Shown here one piece after another: positions 47,395 through 57,689 of a stretch of DNA of 64,000 bases. Under the pieces are notes generated by a model. It was not told where the DNA came from. It searched no databases and saw only the letters and a list, made by a program, of their open reading frames with translations. Both the position numbers and the translations under genes were made by a program. This DNA is from Ignelater luminosus (lineage: Eukaryota; Arthropoda; Insecta; Coleoptera; Elateridae), in the NCBI GenBank assembly GCA_011009095.1, contig VTPC01001072.1, positions 166,953 through 230,952 of the forward strand. Direction: 5' to 3'. Positions within the stretch are counted from its first letter, which is position 1, and every line of letters begins with the position of its first letter.

Positions 47395-50222
47395 GACCGA
47401 ACCGTAATTTTCGCTATTCTAGTACTTATTGCAGACGATACCTTTGCAGAATACGCTTTTCTATGGCAGCATAAGGCCTTGTTCGTATTGAAATTAAAAT
47501 TCTTCCTTTGTGCCAATGTCCAAAAATGCTTGTTTCTCTTTGGTCTTGGCCAAAACGTAATTTTCGCTAGTCTGTACTTGCTGCAAACAATAATTTTGCA
47601 AAATACACTTTTACAAGATATTAAAACACCTTGTTGTTTTCAAAATTGAAATTCTTCCTCGTAGTAATGCCGAATTCTCCTTTGGTGTTGATCGAACGTA
47701 ATTTCTGCTGTTTTCGTACTAATTGCATATAATATCTTTGTAAAATGCATTTCGCTAAAGTACGATGAAACCTTGTTCCACATATGTCCAGTAATGCCAA
47801 GATACTAAGAAACCTTGTTTCTCTTGGAACAGAAATTATTCCTCGTAGTTATGCCCACACATGTTGGATTCTCTTATGGTCTTGATCAAAACGTAATTGT
47901 GGCCGACACTAAATAATTTTATATCGGAGTTAAAATTGTTCCTCCTACAAATGTCTAAAAATGCTTGTTCCTCCTTTGGTCTTAATGGAAACATGATTTT
48001 TGTGAGTTTCGTATAAATAGCAGACAATTTTTTTCACGATATTCGTTCCTCAGATCTTAAAAGACCTTGTACCTCTTGAAATTGAAATCTTCCCCCCTTT
48101 AATGTTCACAGATGTTAGATTTCCCTTTGGTTTTAGTCGAAACGTAATTCTTGCTAGTTTGGTACTCAGGACAAACGATACTTTTGCAGAATACGTGTTT
48201 CTAAGACACTAGAAGACAATGTTCCTCCCGGAATTGAATTTTTTTCGATCTAATGCCCAAAGATGCTTGCATCTCCTACGATCTTAATCTAAACATAATT
48301 TTTGCAATTTTGATGTTCATTGCAGACGATACCTTTACACTATGCATTTTTCCAAAACACCACGAAACCTTGTTCCTACCAATACTGAGATTTTACTCGA
48401 TCTAATCCTCAAAGATGCTTGCGTCTTCTATGATCTTGATTTAAATGTAATTTTTGCAATTCTGATGCTCATTGCAGACGATGCCTTTACACAATGCATT
48501 TTCCAAGACACCACGAAACCTTGTTCTCACCGAAATTGAAATTTTACTCGATCTAATCCTCAAAGATGCTTGCATCTTCTATGGTCTTGATTTAAATGTA
48601 ATTTTTGCAATTTTGATGCTCATTGCAGACGACACCTTTGCAAGATGCATTTTTCAAGACACTAAGAAATCTTGTTCCTCTATGAATAGAAATTGTTTCT
48701 CGTACTAGTACCCAGAAATGTTGGATTTCCGTCTGGTCTTCTTCGAAACGTAATTTTTGCTATTTCGGTACTAATTTAATACGACAGCTTTGCAAAATGC
48801 ATTTATCTAATATACTAAAGATCTTCTTCCTCATGGAACTGAAATTGCTCTTCCTACTAATACCCAAAAGCACTGTATTCGCCTTTGGTCTTGATTGAAA
48901 TTCATTTTTGTTATTTTAGCACTTATTGCAGACTATACATCTGCAAAATGCATTTTTCTAAAACACTAAGAAACCTCCTCCCTATTGGAATAGAAATTGT
49001 TCCTCGTAGTTTTGGATTCTCTTTTTGTCTTAATCAAAACGTAATTGTTGTTGTTTTGGCACTTCTACAAACAGGCTTTGGAAAATACATTTTTCTACAA
49101 CTCTAATCGCTGTATTCTCGTTTGGTCCTGATCGAAACGTAATTTTTGCTGTTTTGATACTAATTATATACGATATCTTTGCAAAATATGTTTCTTTAAA
49201 ACATACAAAGACCTTGTTTACCTTGAAATTTGAATGAAATTGATGTTCCTAATAATGCCTAAAATGCTGAATTCCTTCTCAGTCTTGATCGAAATATAAT
49301 TTTTGTTATTTTCACACTAATTTCACACAATACATTTTTCTAAGACCCTAAAACACTTTCTTCTTGCCAGAGTTTAAATTTTTCCTCCAACTGATGCCCA
49401 GAAACGCCCAATTCTTCTTTGGTTTTAATCAAAACGTAACCTTTGCTGTTTTGGTACTGATTGCATGTAATATTTTTGCAAAATCCATTTCGCTAAGACA
49501 CTAAGAGATCTTGTTCCGCATGGAACTGAAATTGTTGCCCCTACTAATGCCTAAAATGCTGAATTCTCCTTTGGTCTTAATCAATACATAATTATTCGCA
49601 TTCTGGTACTTAGTGTAGACGATATCTCCGCAGAACACATTTTTCTAAGACACCAAAAGACCTTGTTTTCTCTTAGAAGTGAAATTGTTCCTCCTATTAA
49701 TCCCCACAAACGCTGGATTCCCTTTAGATTTTGATCAAATCGTAAGTTTTGCTGTATTGGTACTTACTGCTGATTATATCGACGCAGAACATATTCTTCT
49801 AAGACACTAAGAAACATTATATTTTTGGAATCTAATTTGTGCCCCTACTAACGTCTAAAATGTCGAATTCTGCTTTGGCTTCGATCAAAACCCAAGTTCT
49901 TTCCATTTTCGTACTCAGTGCAGACGATATTTTTGCAAGGCACAGTTCTCTAAGACACTAAAACACCTTGCCTCAATTGGAATCTAAATTGTGACCCGTA
50001 CTAGAGCTCAAGATGCTAAACTCTCCTTTAACCTTGATCAAAGCATGATTTTTCCCATTCTTGTTCTTAGTGCAGAAGATATCTTTACAAAGTACATTTT
50101 TCTAAGACAATAAGAGAACTTGTTGCTGTCGGAACTGAAATTGTTTCGCGTATTAATCTTCAAAAATGCTTATTTCTCCTTTTACTTTGATCTAAACGTA
50201 ATTTTAGCTGTCTTGGTACTTA

Positions 50223-50468
50223 TGACCAGGGATGTGAGACATCCCAAGTATTGTTTTCGTTACGTTTTTCGTTCGGGTGTCTTTCAAAGTACTGCTTTGA
50301 TATGTCATAAATCTTATATGAGCGAGGCTAATTTATGGAGATCCTGCTAAGTGTTTAACATCAGTACGGTACTCCCCGACTAGCTCGTATCAGTATGTGG
50401 TATTTTGCCCCGTTTTTATGCAGATAAGTAAACCAACATTCATTGGCGCGCACTGAGGACTTTTGGTA
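50223..50468. mobile_element. Unidentified ~246-bp insertion in satellite array 2
   Basis: The satellite pattern stops at GGTACTTA and resumes at AGTACTTAATCTTTGC. GTACTTA is present on both sides (50216-50222 and 50469-50475), a candidate 7-bp target duplication. The insert starts TGACCAGGGATGTGAGACAT and has no coding frame, clear poly-A tail or obvious inverted ends. It might be a SINE or a non-autonomous DNA element; the class is not resolved. Confidence 0.45.
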
Positions 50469-50595
50469 GTACTTAATCTTTGCCGAGTACATTTTTCTAA
50501 TGCACTAAGAGACTTTATTCCTTTTGAAATTAGAATTCTTCCTCGTTTCTTTTTTGGTCTTGATCAAAATATGATAAATTTGTTTTTGTAGTTAG

Positions 50596-52885
50596 GCAAC
50601 TTCTTCTACTTGAGCATATAGCTGAACATGAAGTCGGTCGTTTTATAAAATTTTTTCCATTGTTAAGTGAACCATGTTTAGTGAGTCATACTAACTTATA
50701 ATTTGTTAGTTGTGTTGCTGTTGTCTTGTCATTTTTCTGATTGGTGTGAAATCGTTTAGTACATTATCATTAGCACAGATACTCGTTGCAGCCATATCCT
50801 ACCACGTTCAGCGGAGAGTTAAACGATCTCCTCCAGCGTCACCACCATCATACTATCTGCAGCACTGTAGAAAGTGTCACTGTGGTTCACTTTATCTAAG
50901 TTCCGAGGTGACAATACTTATGAACCGCGACCTCTCATCACTGTGGTTATCCGCTGCTACACCTGGTATCCAGGATATATGCGATCGGTTATTATAACTT
51001 GGAACAAATATCTAAAGCCTAAAACCAGGCTTTAAAATGCAAAAGAAACTAAGATTAAAATTATTTGATGAAAGCATCAATTACATTTTTAACAACCCTT
51101 GGTTTCGGATGCCGTAAAAAATAAAAACGTGCGTCTGAGAACAATTTCGCAAAATGCAACGAAACTGCAGCTTACAAAAGTGGTTTTATTTATGGCATCC
51201 AATTATTTTTACGAGTCTTCATTTGAAAAATTACAGGTGTACAACAGAAGAAGAAGAAGATAGTATACAGCAACAACCGTACGTAGTAACTACCATTATT
51301 TTACAAGGTCATAAATTCAATTTTAATTTCCTTAGGTATTTCGCGAAAAAGTCGAGAGTAAACACGTGCAAAATTCTCCTTTTCAGTTGCCTTCGGGGCT
51401 TGTATGGAGCATCATCGTATTGAAACACCCACGCGAACAGCGAGATAAATAGAGCTATGTATTATGCTGATGCAAATTGCACACGTAACTGTGTGATTTT
51501 TAAACAAGATACCGAGTCACGGTTTTGTGTAGTTTAAGTTGTACATTCGTGTAGAAAATCACATCGATTGATATTATAAATAACCGTATACTACACACAA
51601 TATAGAATCAATCAAAATCTGTGGACGTGAAACGGATCCTTTGAACTGGCTCTTAATTTAATTTCTACCCCTGGGCATTAATTACTCATATTTTATACAA
51701 AGACGAGGGGGGAAAACTGTTTGGTTGTGTTAGCAACTATAAATATGTATAATGAATGAAATGAATCATTATTCAAACACATGCATTCGATTTACATAAT
51801 AAAAAACGGAACGTGCACCGAGGGGTCTCCCAATAAAATCACCTTTCAAAATCTCAATTTCCATCGATGGCACTTTAAACTCTGCAGTATAGATAGAAAG
51901 TGGAAGTACATAAAACCCACACGATGGAACTATACACAATCCTGCTTCGAGCAAGAAACTGTTTTATGTAAATTCGATTTAAACAAGAATTTGTAATCGT
52001 TCTCGAACCGTTTTCCCCATGTTTAGATATGAAATTGCAAGCGCACATGGAATTTCTACATAATCGCCCCTTTTATCTAACATTAGTTCCCTCCTATTAA
52101 ATCGGTCATAATGTAAGTTAGGTTATTAGCAGAGAAAGAACGCCCTGCGTGTACTAGCTGATAAACCTGGTGAACTCGATACCATAATGTAGCAATAAAA
52201 ATCAAATGCCCATTATGTTCAAGTGAATATTAAAAAAAATCGGCAAATAATAATACTATAATAGAGATATAAAATAACAATAAAATCACGACCCACGTTC
52301 GGAAACTAATATCAGGTTCCATGCCTACGCTGTTGAAATGTAACATACACAATTTATGTTTTTATGTCAACACGTGCTAGTTTCTGTGTTAGTAAATAAG
52401 TTGATGATAGTACGAGTGCAGATTTATATTTGTGTTGCCTTTCTAGGGTAAAGTCGCTTTAGGTTTTGCAAAATTTAATACATTTTCGATTGGATGTCTA
52501 GAAAGATCTGGTTTTACAAGGCAAACATCGTCACTACACGATTGTATGCGTAGGATTGAACAGCTAACAAAATGGTAATGTACCCAAAGTACACGAAATA
52601 ATCGGTAAATATCCTAAAAACAGAGGCGTAACATTACATTTTTATGTACATATACTCGAGTTTTAGAGCCAACTAGAATTTTGTATTGATCGCTGAAAAA
52701 CAAGTAATATAAGTGGTAAGTATCTGATGATCTTTATTGCTACAAATAGAAACTAACTAGAAATGGTGTTACCATACTTTTCAGCCCTTAAGCTACCGAA
52801 CAAAAAGGTGACCAAGTTCACCAAATCAGAACCTTTTTTCAAATAAATTCTTCTTTTCCATTTTCTTTGTTAGCTGCCTCAAGGT
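50596..52885. other. No gene confidently recognised
   Basis: Positions 50700-51000 have higher complexity and include the motif shared with 14128 (at 50921-50961). Near 51235 a short segment between TTACAG and GTAGTAAC encodes Thr, four Glu and then Gln repeats, and could be a small exon, but the acceptor lacks a pyrimidine tract. Positions 51430-52060 look like conserved non-coding sequence. No domain was recognised. Confidence 0.35.
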
Positions 52886-53090
52886 CTACCCAGACGTCTC
52901 TCTCGGGTCTATCCAGACCGTAGAACCTGTCTGGACGTTTGGACTTCTTGGTCCTTCTGGTCTATCGAATCGTTTAGACTTCTCGGGCCGTCGAGCCTTT
53001 TCAACTTCTCGGTCTTTCGGGTCTATCGGGTCGTTTGGATCTCTTGGATCTCTCAAATTTCTGTCGGGCTTTTTGGACTTCTCGATAGAG
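52886..53090 (-). mobile_element. 9-bp-minisatellite core, copy 5 (reverse orientation)
   Basis: Read on the minus strand, the units are CCCGACAGA, TCCAAGAGA and CCCGAAAGA-like. Just downstream on the plus strand, GAGCCCTGCACGGGCCAAGT (53087-53106) and CAGGCCGACCCG match the family's terminal sequence. The 70-residue minus-strand frame is repeat-driven. Confidence 0.6.
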
Positions 53091-53295
53091 CCCTGCACGG
53101 GCCAAGTTTTCCAGGCCGACCCGAATCGACGATAGGGAACGGATAAACACCGGGTTCGGCAAACACACGTTCAACGCCAAAGACTAAACGCTTATTTGGG
53201 TACTAGAAAAAGTTGTTCGCTATGATGAATCGAAAGCCCTGAAAAATGTTCAACAGGTATTAAGTATTTATCAGATGCGCTCATGATATAAATTA

Positions 53296-53465
53296 CAGTC
53301 CTGCATGGCTCAATGGAGAATAAACCCGTCAACTTCTTGATGGGCCTTTAAAGCCAGAGCAGTCCGAACACACCGACAGGGTCGAGAGGTCCGAAAGGCC
53401 TGACAGGAATGACCGCCCCGATTGATCCGAAGTAAACCTGATAGATTTTTAGACTAAGACCCGTC
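53296..53465 (+). mobile_element. 9-bp-minisatellite element, copy 6 (short)
   Basis: Starts CAGTCCTGCATGGCTCAATG, close to the other left edges. It has the leader block CCCGTCAACTTCTTGATGGG, a brief core of ~70 bp, and a trailer (GATAGATTTTTAGACTAAGA) similar to the right end of the copy at 62892-63364. With only a few core units, it shows that the core can expand or contract between constant ends. Confidence 0.6.
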
Positions 53466-53507
53466 CTCACCTAAACGCGTAATAAATAAAGTAATGCTTG
53501 TCCAGGT

Positions 53508-53650
53508 CAGTACGAAAATTACTCCTGTTTGAACCAGCACGAAAAGAATCTCGGTCCGGTGAAGTACGAAAATAACGCCTGTTCGAGTTTCGTACAATTC
53601 CCCGGTGCGGCGTACTATAAAAATAGTCCGTCTGAGTCGGAAAGGCCACC
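53508..53650 (+). repeat. Degenerate ~50-bp tandem repeat
   Basis: GTACGAAAATTACTCCTG at 53510, GTACGAAAATAACGCCTG at 53564 and GTACTATAAAAATAGTCCG at 53612 mark three diverged units. They sit between two 9-bp-minisatellite segments and may be part of the same element's trailer. Confidence 0.5.
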
Positions 53651-53699
53651 AAAACGATTTAGGTCTAATGCAATAAGAAATCGTACGCTTTGAATAACT

Positions 53700-53935
53700 A
53701 TAGAAATAACGGCCCGAAAAGTCCGTTGAACCTAATAATAAGTTCGAAAGGCCAGACAAGCCTGAGAGGCTCGAACGGTGCATATGGCAAATGACGCAAA
53801 TGGCCCGACAGATTCGAGAAGCCCGACCGGTCCGACAGGCCCGAGTGGTCCAAACGGCCCAACAGGCTCGTGCAACCCGACAAGCTCAAACGGCTCGAGA
53901 AGCCCGACAGGCTCGACCAGCCCGGCCTCCGCTCA
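53700..53935 (+). repeat. 9-bp-minisatellite core, copy 7
   Basis: Units such as CCGACAGGC and CCGAGTGGTCC run to 53935, where coding-like retroelement sequence begins without a gap. One frame stays open across the junction (53778-54152), fusing a Gly-Pro-Thr repeat to a reverse-transcriptase upstream region. Confidence 0.6.
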
Positions 53936-54100
53936 GGAAAATTCAAAATTCTTGTACAGAACGTTAAAAGGATTAGAAAAAGAAAATAAGGAAACCTTCA
54001 AGGTTATTAAGACTAAAAACGGAAGTTTGATTGCCTTAGAAGATGAAGTTATGAACAGATGGTTGGAGTATTTCAGTGAACCACTGGAGGGTCTGACGTA

Positions 54101-54610
54101 CAGTTCTGTATGGACTGAAATCTCCAGGTTCAGACAGAGAAAAACCCGGTAACTTCTTGATCGGCCCGACAGGACCAAGAGAAATCCGAACAGCCCGACA
54201 AAAAGGGCCGAAGTGCCGGCCCGAACGGTCCAAAAAGCCCGACAGACCCGTATGGCCAGACAGGATCGAGAGGTCTGAAAAACCAGAAAGAATCAAACGG
54301 CCGGCTAGACCCGAAGGGCCAAGAAATCTGAATAGCCCGACAGACCCGAAAAGCCCGAAAGGCCGAGAAGTTCAAAGACCCGGCAGACAGGCTCGAGAGG
54401 TCAAGAAAGCCAAAGAGATCCAAGCGGTCCGATACACCCGAGAGACTCGAAGGGTCGAGAAGTCCAAAAGGCCCGACGGCCCGAAAGATCCGAACTGCCC
54501 GAGGACCCGAGAGGTCTGAACTACCCGACATACCCGTATAGCCAGACAGGCCGGAGAGGTTCAAAAAGCCTGAGAGGTGCGAACGGTCCGATGTAATGAT
54601 TGCAGAGTTG
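54101..54610 (+). mobile_element. 9-bp-minisatellite element, copy 8, inserted in the retrotransposon
   Basis: The left edge CAGTTCTGTATGGACTGAAA is followed by TCTCCAGGTTC, aligning with the copy 1 edge. The leader CCCGGTAACTTCTTGATCGG comes next, then a ~9-bp core to about 54595. RT text stops before it and resumes after it, so it is an insertion. The right edge is not clear. Repeat-driven frames of 120-184 residues occur on both strands. Confidence 0.65.
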
Positions 54611-54802
54611 CAATAATATTGCCACTACATAATAACTACTGGGAAGTATCGAAAAGATTCTCAATGAAAAAATAAAAACAAGATTTGAAGAAGCCTTATT
54701 AGAAAATCAAGCAGGCTTTCGTTCAGGAAGAGGCACTCAGGATTGGATTTTTAGTCTGCTCCAAATAAACGTAAAGCTTCGTCGTGGTAACGTCAAATGT
54801 TA

Positions 54803-55890
54803 TGCAGGGTATTAATGTTAATGTTAAGCCTTCTTTTCCTAAAATGCACCATTTCCGAGATATGCAGTAGGATTCAAAGATGTTTCATTTAAAATTTCTT
54901 GTTTCTTCAATGTTTCAAGATCAAACTAAGATATTGGAATGAAATTTTCTATATGTTCGTTACTATAAGGTGTCTATTATTCTATAGTTTTGCGTTTGAT
55001 ATCCTTATCAGAGGCGAAGGATTGAGGGTGGACCAGAAGAAATGGTTACACAACTGAAAAATTAAAAGTTTTCTATTTTCAAGATCAACAATCAATTTGA
55101 AACAAAAAGTTACTTTTGCAATTTCTCCGTAAAATGCATCATTTCCGAGTAAAATTGAATTTTTGAAAACCTTTCAAGTTCAACGACCTGTGGCAAGGTA
55201 ATAACATCATCTTAAAAACAGGATATAATTATTTGCATTGTACTCCTCGACAAAAATTTAAGTTTTTTTTTGTCGTATAACTTCTTTTCCTAAAGCGCAC
55301 TGTTTTCAAAATCTCTTGTCATTAATTAAACTTTGACACCTTGTATCTCAAAAATGCTACAATTTAGAGAAAAGAGCTTTATGACAAAAAAGGAATCTTT
55401 GTCGGGGAACGCGATGCAAGTAATTAGATGCTATTTTTGAGATGAAGTACGACATTGCCATAGCCTGTCGTATTTGAAACGTTTCGAAAAATTCGATTCT
55501 ACTAAAAAACGACGCATTCTACAAAAAAGATACAAGAATAATTTCTTATTTCAAATGGATTGCGCATTCTGAAAATACTTTTCTTTATATTCAATGGTAT
55601 AACAATTCTTTTTAGTACAGAAGGCTAATCCACCCGGTAAGGATGCTAAACGCAAGATTACGTAAAATAGTAGACACTTCAAACTAACAAACATGTAGAA
55701 AATTTCATTTCGATATCTCATTCTGTTCTTAAAATATTGAAAGTACAAGAAATTATAAATGAAACTTTGACATCCTGTATCTCAGAAACGGTGCACTTTA
55801 GGAAAAGAAAATTAGAGGGTAAAAAAAGTTTAATTTTTGTCGAGGAATGCGCCTGCCAAGTATTTGCAATCATTTTCAAAACACCCTGTA
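54803..55890. mobile_element. Palindromic foldback element, 1088 bp, TA target duplication
   Basis: The left end TGCAGGGTATTAATG and the complement of the right end, TACAGGGTGTTTTG, are inverted. TA flanks both (54801-54802 and 55891-55892). Beyond the ends the two halves are inverted copies over about 540 bp each. For example GAAATTTTCTATATGTTCGT near 54941 mirrors the reverse complement of the 55690 region, and blocks at 55250-55300 mirror 55380-55420. Arm identity is roughly 70-80 percent by eye. There is no coding capacity. The TA duplication fits a Tc1/mariner-type non-autonomous element. A transcript would fold into a long hairpin. Confidence 0.85.
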
Positions 55891-56560
55891 TATGTGCGAC
55901 AGATTTGCAGAAAGTTTTTGACACGCTACCTAGAAAGAGGATCTGGGAGTGCTTAGAAAAATACGTACTCAATGGCAAGAGGAATTCTTAACTTCTTACG
56001 ATTCATAACGGTAATGGATCTTATTGCAAAAGAAGCCAGAGGGGAGGTTAAGGGAAGAATTTGTACCTGGTAATTATAAAAATAATTTTGTATGCAGATA
56101 ACTTGTTGTTATTTGCTGCCACTCTAAAGAAATTAGATAATGCAATAAAAAGATGTAGACGAGCCCTGGAAAGGTATGAAATGAAGATAAACATAGACAA
56201 ATCAGAAGTAATGGTGGTAGCTTAAGTACTGGAATAGATTGATATAAGGATCAACAAACAGAGAATAATAAAGCAAACTAATTTGATGAAATACTTAGAA
56301 GTAATATTTAAGATTTGGGGGGTTACATCGAGAGTGATATTAACAACCGACTAATTACTGCTTCCAAATTATTCAACGCGCTAAAAATATCATTTTCTAA
56401 AAAAAAGAGAAGTCAAAGTTAAAATCTACACGACAGTTTTTGTACTGACCCTAATATATGATTGCGAATCCTAAGTGCTAAACAACAAATTAAAATCAAT
56501 CAAGAATTCAGGCCACTGAGATAAAAATTCTCAAGAACGATTTCAAGTTATTTAAATCAT

Positions 56561-57689
56561 CGTCTTATTTTATATGTTACTTTGCTCACAACGAATGCAC
56601 ATACTGTTCAAGGAAATTTAAACTTCTTTCGATGTCAATGTTCCGAAATGCTTTTTTATCGTAATAGCTAGTCGTAACATACTTATAATCTTTTAATTAT
56701 TAATAAATAATAATAATAGTAATTGATTTTAATAAGATCAAAAAGGGGAGAAATATTTTAGCCTACTTGATATTCTGCAGTTTTCTTTTAACCAACAAAT
56801 GATTTATGTATATGCAACGATAACAATGACAGGACAGTTTTTATGTGAACACGTAAAAGAAAATCAAGCAGTAACATGCGGATATCAGATGGAGGACATA
56901 ATATAATAACAAATGCAACCTCAATAAATCAGATAAACTAAATTAAAATAATAAACCACTACCTTATTAGTTATAAATTCAATCGTTCTTCCTATATTGT
57001 TATTACAGTGACCTTCTAGTAATAAAAAAGCAAAAATTTGTTTCTCCAAATTATCTTGATATTCTTATTTATCGTCATTTGTTTTTCAATAAAGATAGAT
57101 AATTTTAATGTATTTTCAAAGTCTTCACGTTTATTAATTTATTCTAACAGTCACTTTCCAAACAGATTCCTTCCGTACCCAACTGGATTTTTCTTTCATA
57201 CGTATTCAAACTCGCAGTGGGGCAAGTCAACATAACATAGAAATATCTTCAAAGCATTCTGTCAGAGACATATCATTTTTTATTACTTATAAGCTTACGA
57301 TTATCATCTCAAACGTCAATCTTACTTTAACTGTAAACATTATACAACTTCTTAAACACTTTATACAATTACTCTTTTAAATTTATTAACCTGCTGACGA
57401 CAGAAATGACCTGAGTTAAACATGACACAACTAAACATACAGAGAAACCGCGCAACATTTAACACTTTTATTTTTAAAAAAAGGAAAATTAAGGAATTAC
57501 ATGCAATTCTTAGAAGAAGCAGAGCGAATGACTCCCATGTATATTTTGGTTTTTTTTTATTAACTTGAGGTTCTTTGCTCTTTACGAATAACAAATTTTT
57601 GAAACTGCAACCAAATTATAATTTTGTATTACGGATTTTTAATTTTAATTTTAAACCTATCATCGAGTCGCTTGCTATTAACATACATT
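56561..57689. other. No gene recognised
   Basis: Very AT-rich with scattered short frames (57038-57235, 57361-57594), none with motifs. It separates the retrotransposon remnant from the second foldback element. Confidence 0.45.

Larger units (their letters stand above)
46405..50595. repeat. Satellite array 2, ~152-bp monomer, about 25 diverged units
   Basis: The landmark TGCTTGTTTCTCTTTGGTCT recurs at 46777, 46929, 47081 and 47233 (exact 152-bp steps, small variants) and at 151-152-bp spacing further on. Other unit landmarks are CGAAACGTAATTTTTGCTAT, TTTGCAGAATACATTTTTCTAAGAC and GAAATTGTTCCTCGTACTAA. A 21-bp deletion shortens one unit near 47345. The array resumes after an insertion and fades at ~50595. 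It is unrelated by eye to array 1 in either orientation. Repeated short frames (e.g. 46776 and 46928) are period artefacts. Confidence 0.92.
53938..56560 (+). pseudogene. Non-LTR retrotransposon reverse transcriptase, decayed and twice interrupted
   Basis: Pieces in correct plus-strand order: 53938-54100, the region N-terminal to RT (KNGSLIALEDEVMNRWLEYF); 54640-54802, an early RT motif (ENQAGFRSGRGTQDW); 55902-55960, palm motif A (DLQKVFDTLPRKRIW); 56085-56225, motif C (ILYADNLLLFA, then YEMKINIDKSEVMV); 56280-56470, thumb/C-terminal text (YLEV..., SDINNRLITASKLFNAL, YTTVFVLTLIYDCES). This order is that of insect endonuclease-reverse transcriptase elements, RTE- or CR1/Jockey-like; the clade is not fixed. 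Motif C reads YADN, so the second catalytic Asp is lost. Frameshifts and stops separate the pieces. The first gap is filled by a 9-bp-minisatellite element and the second by a foldback element. No endonuclease domain was seen upstream. Confidence 0.85.

Noticed and set aside
46763-47516. Several similar 76-127-residue frames in array 2
   Set aside because: They recur at 152-bp steps because the satellite monomer does; one spans the 10-N gap.
46405-50595. Regularly spaced repeats that could suggest a CRISPR-like array
   Set aside because: The whole ~152-bp unit repeats, with no unique spacers, and the genome is clearly eukaryotic. It is a satellite.
51235-51290. Possible micro-exon with Glu and Gln runs
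   Set aside because: The acceptor has no pyrimidine tract and the segment is simple sequence; too little support to list as coding.
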